Below, one piece after another: positions 33,142 to 40,888 of a stretch of 64,000 bases of DNA; position 1 is the first letter of the stretch, and every line of letters begins with the position of its first letter. Below the pieces are notes generated by a model that saw nothing but the letters and a program-made list of their open reading frames with translations, had not been told where the DNA came from and ran no database searches. The stretch lies in the NCBI GenBank assembly GCA_902797435.1, contig CADBSV010000039.1:1-64000 (forward strand), given 5' to 3'. Position numbers and translations under genes: made by a program. The stretch comes from an uncultured Bacteroidia bacterium. Lineage in GTDB: Bacteria; Bacteroidota; Bacteroidia; Bacteroidales; UBA932.

Positions 33142-34536
33142 ATGTTCAGTAAAGAAATATACATTTCGCGCCGGCGCTCCCTGCTGGAGCTGCTCCGCGG
33201 CGAAAAGGGGCTTGCGCTGTTCATCGGCAATGTCGAAGCCCCCGCCCAGTATAAGGACAACTGCTACAAATTCCGTCAGGACAGCACCTGGCTCTATTAC
33301 TGGGGCATAGACGAACCCCGTTTCGCCGCCGTGCTCGACCTCGAAACCGGCAAGGAAACCATCTTTGCGGACGACGTTTCCATAGACGACATCATCTGGA
33401 TGGGACCGCAGCCCTCAGTGGCCGAGCAGGCCGCTTCCGTCGGGGTTGCGGATTCGGCCCCCTACAGCAAGCTGAACCTTATCGTCAGCGAAGCCATAAT
33501 CAAGGGCCGTCCGGTGCATACAATACCGCCGAGCCGCTGGTACAACACCCTCAAACTGCAGAGCCTGGGAGTGGACAAACCGTCCGAAGCCCTTATAAAG
33601 GCCATCATAGCCATGAGGCTCGTAAAGCAGAGCGAAGAAATCGCGGAACTTGACGCGGCGGGAGTGCTCGGACAGAAGATGCACACCGTCGCCCGCAAGG
33701 GAATACGAATCGGAAGGGTGGAACAGGAGATAGTGGGAGAAATGGAAGGAGTGACCCTTTCGGAGGGCTGGGGAGTGTCTTTTGCAACCATACTCACGCA
33801 GCACGGAGAAGTCTTCCATAACCACGGACATGCCGCGATTATCGAGCCCGGAAAACTGATGGTAATCGACGCCGGTGCTGAGGGAAACTCCCACTACGCA
33901 TCCGACTTCACCCGCACCTATCCGACCTCGGGCAAATACACCCCCAAGCAGCGCGACCTCTACCAGACGGTATGGGAATGCCACGAGCTGGCCTTCTCCC
34001 TCATCAAGCCCGGAACGGCCTACCGCGACGTGCATCTGGCCGCATGCAGGCACATGCTGGAGAACCTTTCGCAGATCGGCATCGTGCACGGCTCCATCGA
34101 CGACATGATGGAAATCGGCGTAGCCGGCCTGTTCATGCCGCACGGACTCGGGCACAACATGGGCCTTGACGTCCACGACATGGAAGACCTCGGCGAAGAC
34201 CTCGTGGGTTACGACCCCGACCAGAAGCGTTCGAAGCAGCTCGGCCTCGGGAGCCTCCGCATGGCCAGAAAGCTCGTCCCCGGCAATGTGATAACCGACG
34301 AACCGGGAATCTACCTCATTCCCGACCTCATCGCCCTCTGGAAGAAGGAGGGGACCGACCGCGGTCACGTTAACTACTCACTTCTGGAAAAGGAATACCT
34401 CGACTTCGGAGGAATACGTCTCGAAGATGACGTGCTGGTCACGGAAGATGGCGCACGCCGCCTCGGAGGCAAACGGCTTCCCGCTTCGGCCGACGAAATA
34501 GAAGAAGCGATGCGTTTGGACAAAGAAAACAATTGA
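33142..34536 (+). CDS. pepP: Xaa-Pro aminopeptidase (PepP, M24B)
   Basis: 464 residues, the two-domain classical aminopeptidase P. N-terminal AMP_N domain with NCYKFRQDSTWLYYWGIDEP (about 42-61), then the pita-bread domain with metal ligands in LMVIDAGAEGNSHYASDFTRTYP, MPHGLGHNMGLDVHDME, ITDEPGIYLIP and LEDDVLVTEDG. Cytoplasmic. Distinct from the 599-residue paralogue at 9516. fabG starts one base after its stop. Confidence 0.94.
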   Translation: MFSKEIYISRRRSLLELLRGEKGLALFIGNVEAPAQYKDNCYKFRQDSTWLYYWGIDEPRFAAVLDLETGKETIFADDVSIDDIIWMGPQPSVAEQAASVGVADSAPYSKLNLIVSEAIIKGRPVHTIPPSRWYNTLKLQSLGVDKPSEALIKAIIAMRLVKQSEEIAELDAAGVLGQKMHTVARKGIRIGRVEQEIVGEMEGVTLSEGWGVSFATILTQHGEVFHNHGHAAIIEPGKLMVIDAGAEGNSHYASDFTRTYPTSGKYTPKQRDLYQTVWECHELAFSLIKPGTAYRDVHLAACRHMLENLSQIGIVHGSIDDMMEIGVAGLFMPHGLGHNMGLDVHDMEDLGEDLVGYDPDQKRSKQLGLGSLRMARKLVPGNVITDEPGIYLIPDLIALWKKEGTDRGHVNYSLLEKEYLDFGGIRLEDDVLVTEDGARRLGGKRLPASADEIEEAMRLDKENN

Positions 34537-34537
34537 T

Positions 34538-35275
34538 ATGGGACTTCTCGATGGTAAAGTTGCGCTCATTACGGGCGCGTCAAGGGGGATAGGCAAAGCC
34601 ATTGCCCTGAAGTTTGCGGCAGAAGGCGCAGACATAGCTTTCACCGACCTCAAGGTCGCTCCGGAAACGGTTTCCGAGCTTGCGCAGACAGGCGTGCGGG
34701 TGAAGGCCTGGGAGAGCAATGCAGCCTCCTTTGAAGACACCGCTCGCGTAGTGGATGAGATTACCCGCGAATTCGGCCGCATAGACATACTCGTCAACAA
34801 CGCCGGCATCACCAAGGACGGCCTCATGCTCCGCATGGAAGAAAGCCAGTGGGACGCCGTGCTCACGGTGAATCTCAAATCCGCCTTCAATTATATACAT
34901 GCCGTATCCCCTGTGATGATGAGGCAGCGCTGCGGCAGCATCATCGGCATGGCATCGGTTGTAGGGCTCCACGGGAATGCAGGCCAGGCCAACTATGCGG
35001 CATCGAAAGGCGGCATGATAGCCCTGCACAAGAGCATTGCCAAGGAACTCGGTCCCCGCGGAATCCGCGCCAACTGCATCGCTCCCGGATTCATCATCAC
35101 CGACATGACGGCAGCCCTTCCGGAAGCAGTGAGGAACGAGTGGGTAAAGACCATTCCCCTGCGACGCGGAGGCACTCCAGAAGACATTGCCGGAGTAGCC
35201 CTCTTCCTTGCCAGCGACCTCTCCGCCTATGTGAGCGGACAGGTGGTGAACGTCTGCGGCGGCATGGCCTGCTAA
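34538..35275 (+). CDS. fabG: 3-oxoacyl-[acyl-carrier-protein] reductase
   Basis: 245 residues, short-chain dehydrogenase fold. Seen: ALITGASRGIGKAIA (NADPH site), ILVNNAGITKDGLMLRM, the catalytic Ser in GMASVVGLHGNAGQ with YAASKGG (Tyr/Lys), and PGFIITDMTAALPE. Reduces beta-ketoacyl-ACP in fatty-acid elongation. Lies between pepP and comF in a probable operon. Confidence 0.93.
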   Translation: MGLLDGKVALITGASRGIGKAIALKFAAEGADIAFTDLKVAPETVSELAQTGVRVKAWESNAASFEDTARVVDEITREFGRIDILVNNAGITKDGLMLRMEESQWDAVLTVNLKSAFNYIHAVSPVMMRQRCGSIIGMASVVGLHGNAGQANYAASKGGMIALHKSIAKELGPRGIRANCIAPGFIITDMTAALPEAVRNEWVKTIPLRRGGTPEDIAGVALFLASDLSAYVSGQVVNVCGGMAC

Positions 35276-35287
35276 GGAGGACTGCTG

Positions 35288-36148
35288 ATGGATGGCAGAA
35301 TCGCCGGAATCACGCTGAGGCGTGCGTGGCGGTCTGTGGCCGACCTGGTGCTTCCTCGCGTATGCGTGGTATGCGGGCGGCAACTGCTGCTGAGCGAAGA
35401 GCATATCTGCACTGTGTGCGAGGCCGGACTGCCCCGCACTTTCTTTTCGTCCTTGCGCGACAACCCCATGGCCCGGGCTTTCAATGCGTTGGTGGACAGG
35501 GAATTGGGATGGGCGCAGGGGGAGAGCAAGGCCCCGTGTCCGGAGTTGGACGCGCCTTCCGGGGCCCGCTCCGTGCCAGCCACACAGCCTTACGGCTATG
35601 CGACGGCGCTTCTCTTCTACCGTGGCGATTCTCCATACAAGAATATACCTATGGGGCTCAAGTACGGGAGAGGTTTAGGCGAAGGCCGGCATTTTGCCAG
35701 GATGCTCGGGCGGGATCTGGCAGCTTCTCCGCTGTTTGCCGATGTGGATGCGGTGATTCCCGTGCCGCTGCACCGGGCCCGCAGATGGAGGCGCGGATAC
35801 AACCAGGCGGAGGTGGTAGCCCGCGGAATAGCAGAAGGAGTCTCGCAGGTCGCTTCCGGAAATGGACCGCTTGTCTTTACCGGCATCCTCAAACGAGTGC
35901 GACGTACAAAAACGCAAACAAGGCTGCACAGCGGCGACCGATATGCAAATGTAAAATCGGCTTTCGTGGCGGATGCCAGGAAACTGAAGGCCGTTAGTCA
36001 TATTCTTCTTGTGGACGACGTTTTCACCACGGGGGCCACTCTTCTCGCCTGCGAGAGGGCCCTCCGTGCCGGCCTTGCGGAGGTTTTCGGTCCCGATGCC
36101 GCCTCTAAGGTCCGCATATCGGTTGCGACCCTCTCTTTCGTCGGATAG
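35288..36148 (+). CDS. comF: ComF-family amidophosphoribosyltransferase-like protein with an inserted loop
   Basis: 286 residues. N-terminal zinc-binding cysteines (CVVCGR...CTVC, about 18-43), then a phosphoribosyltransferase domain with DAVIPVPLHRARRWRRGYNQAE and the PRPP loop VSHILLVDDVFTTGATL (about 238-254). In naturally competent bacteria ComF helps DNA uptake; its role in Bacteroidales is not established. About 28 extra residues (70-98, QGESKAPCPELDAPSGARS) interrupt the usual NPVERLF-ATALFFY segment and are encoded by a perfect 7-bp-arm palindrome. AGGAGG lies 7 bases before the ATG. Confidence 0.88.
   Translation: MDGRIAGITLRRAWRSVADLVLPRVCVVCGRQLLLSEEHICTVCEAGLPRTFFSSLRDNPMARAFNALVDRELGWAQGESKAPCPELDAPSGARSVPATQPYGYATALLFYRGDSPYKNIPMGLKYGRGLGEGRHFARMLGRDLAASPLFADVDAVIPVPLHRARRWRRGYNQAEVVARGIAEGVSQVASGNGPLVFTGILKRVRRTKTQTRLHSGDRYANVKSAFVADARKLKAVSHILLVDDVFTTGATLLACERALRAGLAEVFGPDAASKVRISVATLSFVG
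35530..35566 (+). repeat. Palindromic element inside comF
   Basis: GGCCCCG (35530-35536) and CGGGGCC (35560-35566), perfect 7-bp arms, enclosing a nested GTCC/GGAC. It coincides with the residues absent from other ComF proteins. Confidence 0.6.
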
Positions 36149-36291
36149 GGGATGATGCGGGGGCTCTGTGCGGAGGCACTGTGCGGGGTTGCAGGGAAGG
36201 GGGTAAGGTACGGGGCCGCAGGGCGAGGGCACAGGGTGGGAGCGCAGGGTGGGGCCGCAGGGCGAAGGCACGGACTGGACGTCGGCTGCAA
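36149..36291. repeat. G-rich 39-bp repeat downstream of comF
   Basis: GGGGCCGCAGGGCGA occurs at 36212 and 36251, a 39-bp period, inside a stretch with many G3-G5 runs on the plus strand. No gene is apparent. Confidence 0.6.
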
Positions 36292-36380
36292 GTTTCGTCG
36301 GCAAAAACCGCCCGATTTGCAGACGAAACCCCTTTTTTGAGCTTTTCGTCGGCAAAAACATAGGGTTTTGCAGACGAAAA
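36292..36380. repeat. Two 38-bp palindromes at a 51-bp period, upstream of the terminator
   Basis: Copy 1 (36292-36329) has arms GTTTCGTC/GACGAAAC; copy 2 (36343-36380) has TTTTCGTC/GACGAAAA. The outer pair differs compensatorily (G-C versus T-A). Both share GGCAAAAAC after the left arm and TTTGCA before the right arm. Confidence 0.75.
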
Positions 36381-36410
36381 CAACCGCCAGAAAATCTGAC
36401 GGTTGTTTTT
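36377..36410. terminator. Bidirectional terminator between comF and tRNA-Pro
   Basis: AACAACCG-CAG and CTG-CGGTTGTT arms (36379-36390, 36396-36407) with a short A/T loop, followed by TTTTT on the plus strand and by TTTT on the minus strand. Confidence 0.75.
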
Positions 36411-36417
36411 GCTTTTG

Positions 36418-36490
36418 TCGGGAAGACTGGACTCGAACCAGCGACCCCGCGCCCCCCAGACGCGTGCGCTACCAACTGCGCCACTTCCCG
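36418..36490 (-). tRNA. tRNA-Pro, anticodon GGG
   Basis: Full 73-base cloverleaf on the minus strand: acceptor CGGGAAG/CTTCCCG, D-stem GCGC/GCGC, anticodon stem CGCGT/GCGCG with loop CTGGGGG (anticodon GGG), T-arm CTGG-TTCGAGT-CCAG, discriminator A. CCA is not encoded. A perfect promoter and a terminator flank it, so it is transcribed alone. Confidence 0.95.
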
Positions 36491-36501
36491 TAAGCGGACC
36501 G

Positions 36502-36532
36502 CAAAGATAGCTATTTTTCTGAAATCTGCAAA
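36502..36532 (-). promoter_or_regulatory. tRNA-Pro promoter
   Basis: TTTG (36529-36532) and TATCTTTG (36502-36509) on the minus strand with a 19-base spacer, 11 bases before the tRNA. Exact consensus match. Confidence 0.8.
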
Positions 36533-36535
36533 AAA

Positions 36536-36664
36536 TTACAGATTTATAATGGTTGCTATGACAGCGATTACCACAAAAAGAACGAAAGCCACCACGTTCC
36601 ATGGTGACTTCCGCTGTTTTTCGGACGCCTCGTATTCGCGAAGAAGACGCTCTTTACGGGACAC
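36536..36664 (-). CDS. Small single-pass membrane protein, 42 residues
   Basis: A short frame with a GTG start, 12 bases after the rubrerythrin stop and in the same frame. It encodes a charged N-terminal half (SRKERLLREYEASEKQRKS, residues 2-20) and one hydrophobic helix (about 23-41, NVVAFVLFVVIAVIATIIN) ending at a TAA. The clean amphiphilic-plus-helix design and operon position favour a real gene over chance. The overlapping plus-strand frame has no such structure. Function unknown; it may sit in the inner membrane with the basic part in the cytoplasm. Confidence 0.6.
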   Translation of the reverse strand: MSRKERLLREYEASEKQRKSPWNVVAFVLFVVIAVIATIINL

Positions 36665-36676
36665 GCTCAGGACAGT

Positions 36677-37219
36677 TTAATAGTTTTCGTTCTTGAGTTC
36701 GAAGAAACTCTTGGCGTGGTTGCAGCATGGGCAGAGCTCGGGAGCCTTCTTGCCGATTACCACGTGACCGCAGTTGCGGCACACCCAGATGCAGTCGCCG
36801 TCGCGGGAGAATACCACGCCGTCCTTGATGTTCTGGGCGAGCTTACGGTAGCGCTCCTCATGATGCTTTTCGATTGCGCCAACCATGCGGAACTTGGCTG
36901 CAATCTCCTTGAAGCCTTCTTCGTCGGCTTCGCGGGCCATGCGGTCGTACATGTCGGTCCATTCGAAGTTCTCGCCGGCTGCGGCCTCCTCGAGATTGGA
37001 GACGGTGTCGTTAAGCTGGCCTCCGTTAAGATACTTGAACCACAGTTCGGCATGTTCTTTTTCGTTCCCTGCCGTTTCCAGGAAGATGGCCGCAATCTGC
37101 TCGTAACCCTCTTTCTTTGCCTTGGATGCGAAGTAGGTGTACTTGTTCCTGGCCTGGGACTCACCTGCGAAGGCTTCCTGCAGATTCTTTTCGGTCTTTG
37201 TTCCTTTTAGGTCTTTCAT
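36677..37219 (-). CDS. rbr: Rubrerythrin
   Basis: 180 residues; non-heme di-iron peroxidase that protects anaerobes from hydrogen peroxide. Ferritin-like domain with [27 protein letters not shown] (ExxH, about 48-60), and [13 protein letters not shown], followed by a rubredoxin domain with [29 protein letters not shown] (about 143-172) holding four Fe-binding cysteines in two CxxC pairs. Cytoplasmic. Downstream small membrane-protein gene probably shares its transcript. Confidence 0.96.
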   Translation of the reverse strand: MKDLKGTKTEKNLQEAFAGESQARNKYTYFASKAKKEGYEQIAAIFLETAGNEKEHAELWFKYLNGGQLNDTVSNLEEAAAGENFEWTDMYDRMAREADEEGFKEIAAKFRMVGAIEKHHEERYRKLAQNIKDGVVFSRDGDCIWVCRNCGHVVIGKKAPELCPCCNHAKSFFELKNENY

Positions 37220-37249
37220 CGTATGTGATTGTTAAGAATTCTACATCTG

Positions 37250-37257
37250 CAAATGTA
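37250..37257 (-). promoter_or_regulatory. rubrerythrin -7 element within a small palindrome
   Basis: TACATTTG on the minus strand, 30 bases before the start, inside CTACAT-N6-ATGTAG (37241-37258), which could be an operator. Confidence 0.45.
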
Positions 37258-37269
37258 GCAAAAATAATC

Positions 37270-37277
37270 TATCTTTG
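37270..37277 (+). promoter_or_regulatory. thrA-asd -7 element
   Basis: TATCTTTG ending 8 bases before the thrA ATG. Divergent from the rbr promoter with 12 bases between the two boxes. Confidence 0.5.
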
Positions 37278-37285
37278 TAAGAATT

Positions 37286-39460
37286 ATGCAGGTACTCAAA
37301 TTCGGCGGTTCGTCGGTTGCGAACGCCACAAATATTTCGAGAGTCCTCGATATCGTGGGCGCCGCTGCCGCTAAGGACAGGGTGGTACTCGTCTGCTCTG
37401 CCATAAAAGGCTGCACGGACGCCCTTCTGGAGCTAGCGCGACTGACAGAACAGCAGAAAGCCGAAAGTACCGCAGAACCCGAAGCCGCCTCGCTGGAATT
37501 CGCAGGGAGCGTCCGCGATCTCAAAACCCGGCATCTGGAAATTATCCGCCGTCTGTTCACGGGGGCCGAAAGGGCCGACGCCGAGGCCGAATGCCACGGC
37601 CTCTTTGCCGAAATGGCAGCATCCCCCGCCGATGAAATGGTCACCTTCGGAGAAATCTTCTCCACCCGCATCATAGCCAGAAAACTTGCCTGCGACGGCA
37701 TCATGACCAAATGGCTGGATTCCCGCATTCTCGTAATAAAAGACAACAAAGAGCTTACTTACAGCAATATAAGCGCGGCGGTGGCGCTGCATCCCCAGGT
37801 GCGCGTCTTCGTGGCGCCTGGTTTCGTGGCCAGCACCTACGAGGGGAAGCGCACCACCCTGGGACGCGGAGGCAGCGACCTCAGCGCCAGCATCTTCGCA
37901 GCCGCACTGAGGGCGGACAGCCTGCAGATATGGACCGATGTACCGGGAATCATGACCGCCAATCCGAAAGACGTGCCGCAGGCCCGCACCGTGGCGGCAA
38001 TGTCCTATCGCGCTGCCCTGGAAATGGCATCTTCCGGCGCCAAGGTGCTCTATGCGCCCAGCGTGAAGCCCGCAATGGAAGAAGGCATACGCATCCAGAT
38101 TCTCAATACATTCGCACCGGAACACCCGGGAACCGTAGTGGGAGACTCATCACTGGCAGGCTGGGCCGGAGTAGCCAGCGCCCCCTGCGGGGAACTTGCT
38201 GCAATAACGCTCGTAGCGGAAGGCAGTTTCGAAGAAGAAGCGGCCTCGCTCCGCCTCCGGGGATGCCTGCGTAAAGCGGGGATATTGCCGTTGGAACTTT
38301 CTGCCGGAAGCACGGCCATCTGCTTCAAAGTAAGGCCTTCCGTAGAGAATGCAGCCCTGTGCGCCATTCACCGGGAGTTCTTTGAAAACGCCCCGGAAAG
38401 CGTACTGAACCTCTATATCGCCGGATTCGGAGCAGTGGGGAAAGCCTTTGTGGAGCTGCTTGGCAGCAGAGCAGACGGGATTGCCGCCCGAAGCGGACGG
38501 GTCCTTCGAATCGCCGGCCTTGCAAACAGCCGGACCTATGTCATCGACCCGGACGGAATCAATCCTGCCGAGGCAGCTCAAAGGCTGGCTGCCGGCACCC
38601 CTGACGGCAACGGCTTTGCAGAGGCAGTGCGCGCATCGGCTCCTCGCCGGAGCATCTTCGTGGACCTTACCGACAGCGAGACCATCTGGAAAGAATACAC
38701 CGGCCTGCTAAGGGACGGTATCAATATAGTAACTTCCAATCGCAGAGCGCTTTCCGTGCCTTTTGCCGACTACTCCGCGATAATGTCGGCAGCAGCGGAA
38801 AACGGTTGTTTCGTGCGTCACGAGACCACTGTCGGCAGCGCCCTTCCCATGCTTGGAAGCCTCTCTGCCAGCGCCAACGCCGGGGAAGAAATAGTCAGCC
38901 TCGAAGCGGTGGTGAGCTGCACCCTCAACAGGATTCTGAGCTCCTACGCCAGATACCCGGGCAGTTTCGCTCAGACGGTACGGAAGGCCCAGGAGGAAGG
39001 CCTCACCGAGACCGACCCGAGGACAGACCTTGCCGGACGGGATGCGCTGCGAAAGCTCCTCATCCTTGCCCGCGAAGCCGGAATTCCATTGGAAGAAAGC
39101 GACGTGGAAGTGGTGCCTGCCGTTCCTTCCTCCCTGTTTAAGCTCCCGCTGGAAGAGTTTTACCGCCATCTGGAAGAGATGGAGCCGGAATTCGAAGCGG
39201 CAGAGAAAACTGCTGCCCATTCGCAGTGCCGGCAGAGATTCATCGCCACGCTGGAGCTCAATCCTTCTTCTCCGCTGGGATACAGGGCCGTCATAGCAGT
39301 CAGGAACGTTCCCCGCAGCCATCCGGCCTTCCGCATCCTCGGAACCGAGAATGCAATCATCCTGCGAAGCGCCCTGCATCCCGATCCGCTGGTTATACAG
39401 GGTCCGGGAGAAGGTGCCCGGATGGCCGCAGGAAGCGTATTAAATGATATTCTGAAATGA
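37286..39460 (+). CDS. thrA: Bifunctional aspartokinase/homoserine dehydrogenase, with a shortened regulatory region
   Basis: 724 residues. Aspartokinase domain (about 1-290) with VLKFGGSSVANATN, VTFGEIFSTRI and TTLGRGGSDLSA; homoserine dehydrogenase (about 372-724) with NLYIAGFGAVGKAFVELL and VDLTDSETIWKEY and INIVTSNRR. Catalyses the first and third steps from aspartate to threonine and methionine. ThrA proteins are usually about 810-820 residues with two ACT domains; here only about 80 residues separate the catalytic parts, enough for one ACT domain, so feedback control may differ. Overlaps asd by 4 bases. Confidence 0.93.
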   Translation: MQVLKFGGSSVANATNISRVLDIVGAAAAKDRVVLVCSAIKGCTDALLELARLTEQQKAESTAEPEAASLEFAGSVRDLKTRHLEIIRRLFTGAERADAEAECHGLFAEMAASPADEMVTFGEIFSTRIIARKLACDGIMTKWLDSRILVIKDNKELTYSNISAAVALHPQVRVFVAPGFVASTYEGKRTTLGRGGSDLSASIFAAALRADSLQIWTDVPGIMTANPKDVPQARTVAAMSYRAALEMASSGAKVLYAPSVKPAMEEGIRIQILNTFAPEHPGTVVGDSSLAGWAGVASAPCGELAAITLVAEGSFEEEAASLRLRGCLRKAGILPLELSAGSTAICFKVRPSVENAALCAIHREFFENAPESVLNLYIAGFGAVGKAFVELLGSRADGIAARSGRVLRIAGLANSRTYVIDPDGINPAEAAQRLAAGTPDGNGFAEAVRASAPRRSIFVDLTDSETIWKEYTGLLRDGINIVTSNRRALSVPFADYSAIMSAAAENGCFVRHETTVGSALPMLGSLSASANAGEEIVSLEAVVSCTLNRILSSYARYPGSFAQTVRKAQEEGLTETDPRTDLAGRDALRKLLILAREAGIPLEESDVEVVPAVPSSLFKLPLEEFYRHLEEMEPEFEAAEKTAAHSQCRQRFIATLELNPSSPLGYRAVIAVRNVPRSHPAFRILGTENAIILRSALHPDPLVIQGPGEGARMAAGSVLNDILK

Positions 39461-40686
39461 AAGTAGCAGTCGTTGGGGCCACCGGCCTCGTAGGAACAAG
39501 AATGTTGGATCTCCTGGAAGAGCAGAACTTCCCGGTAAGCGAGCTTCTGCCCGTAGCCTCCGAAAAGTCGGTGGGACGCACGGTCAGGTTCAGGGGCAGG
39601 GAATGGAAGGTCGTGGCGGCTGAAGATGCCATTGCCGCACGCCCGCAGCTGGCCCTCTTCTCCGCCGGAGGAAGCGTTTCCGAAAAACTTGCGCCAAAGT
39701 TTGCAGAAGCGGGATGCCGCGTAGTGGACAACTCCTCGTTCTGGAGGATGGATACCACAAAGAAACTGGTGGTGCCCGAAATCAATGGAGACGTACTTGG
39801 CCCGGACGACTGGATTGTCGCCAACCCAAACTGCTCTACCATCCAGATGGTACTGCCCCTCGCGCCAATTCATAAAGAATTTGGAATCAAGAGGATAGTG
39901 GTTTCTACATACCAGAGCGTCACGGGCACCGGATATAAGGCCATCGCCCAGATGAATACCGAGCGCAGCCTCGCCGAACGCGACCGGCTCGGAGCTGGCG
40001 GTGCGGGTGCAGCGGGCGTTGCGGACGGTGCGGGTGCCGGCAGTGACGCGGGTGCAGCTGGAGTTGCGGGAGGCGGCAGTGACGCGAGTGCAGCGGGCGT
40101 TGCGGACAGTGCGGGTGCAGCGGGCGTTGCGGGCGACGTTCCGGGCAGCATGGGTGGCGTTTTGGACAGCGCGGCCGATTTGCTTCGGCCGGCGACAGCG
40201 CTGCCTCACTGGGGTTCATATCCGGCCGTCTATCCCCACCCCATCGACCAGAACGTACTTCCTCACATCGACTCTTTCCTCGAAAACGGCTACACCAAAG
40301 AGGAGATGAAGATGGTTAACGAAACCAAGAAAATCCTGCGTGATCCTTCCATCGCCGTGACAGCCACCACCGTGCGGGTTCCCGTGCAGGGAGGACATTC
40401 GGAGAGCATCAATGTGGAGACGCTGAGGCCGTTCACCCTGGAGCAGGTGCGCGAACTCATGGCCTCGGAACCCGGAGTTGTGGTACAGGACGACCCTTCC
40501 CACAACGTATATCCCATGCCCATTTACGCCTGGGGCCGGAACGAGGTGTTCGTGGGACGCATCAGGCGCGATTTCACCCTTGAGAACGCCTTCAACTTCT
40601 GGTGCGTGAGCGACAACATACGCAAAGGAGCCGCCACCAATGCCGTGCAGATAGCCATGCTGCTACTGAAGAAGGGATTGCTCTGA
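39457..40686 (+). CDS. asd: Aspartate-semialdehyde dehydrogenase with an Ala/Gly-rich insertion
   Basis: 409 residues, about 75-80 more than usual. NADP site VVGATGLVGTRML (about 5-17), catalytic cysteine in VANPNCSTIQM (about 123-133), RIVVSTYQSVTGTG, and the substrate-binding VRVPVQGGHSESINVE. The extra residues (about 168-250) are a run of A, G, V, D and S encoded by 24-bp cores, and replace the short loop between KAIAQM and YPAVYPHPID. The frame is preserved. Middle enzyme between the two ThrA activities; operon logic is clear. Confidence 0.93.
   Translation: MKVAVVGATGLVGTRMLDLLEEQNFPVSELLPVASEKSVGRTVRFRGREWKVVAAEDAIAARPQLALFSAGGSVSEKLAPKFAEAGCRVVDNSSFWRMDTTKKLVVPEINGDVLGPDDWIVANPNCSTIQMVLPLAPIHKEFGIKRIVVSTYQSVTGTGYKAIAQMNTERSLAERDRLGAGGAGAAGVADGAGAGSDAGAAGVAGGGSDASAAGVADSAGAAGVAGDVPGSMGGVLDSAADLLRPATALPHWGSYPAVYPHPIDQNVLPHIDSFLENGYTKEEMKMVNETKKILRDPSIAVTATTVRVPVQGGHSESINVETLRPFTLEQVRELMASEPGVVVQDDPSHNVYPMPIYAWGRNEVFVGRIRRDFTLENAFNFWCVSDNIRKGAATNAVQIAMLLLKKGLL
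40003..40191 (+). repeat. Minisatellite and hairpin inside asd
   Basis: A 24-bp core (GCGGGTGCAGCGGGCGTTGC...) starts at 40003, 40048, 40084 and 40111, with spacings of 45, 36 and 27 bp, all multiples of 9. It ends near a perfect 7-bp hairpin CGGCCGA/TCGGCCG (40172-40191). Confidence 0.85.
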
Positions 40687-40735
40687 GGAGCGGCCTCCAA
40701 AAGGCACGGCAGGTTTTGTTTTTTGCAGGGCTGCC

Positions 40736-40800
40736 GTTTTCTGTGGGATCGATTGTTTTTGTGGGATTGGACGTTTTCAGTGGGATTGGCCGTTTTCTGC
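40736..40800 (+). repeat. 18-19-bp tandem repeat after asd
   Basis: Three units beginning GTTTT and containing GTGGGAT(T/C)G at 40736, 40755 and 40773, and a partial fourth at 40792. Non-coding. Confidence 0.7.
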
Positions 40801-40828
40801 AAACAACTGGTTTTCAGCTATTTATCAT

Positions 40829-40859
40829 AATCAACCTGCTCAAATCACGCAGGTTGATT
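40829..40859. terminator. Terminator between convergent asd and lplA
   Basis: AATCAACCTGC (40829-40839) and GCAGGTTGATT (40849-40859) form a perfect 11-bp stem with a 9-base loop between the two 3' ends. Confidence 0.75.
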
Positions 40860-40888
40860 TCAGTAAATAACTATGTCTTAGCAAGTTA

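Noticed and set aside
36541..36680. Plus-strand frame opposite the small membrane protein
   Set aside because: No hydrophobic or charged pattern; the minus-strand frame has a coherent membrane-protein layout and operon position.
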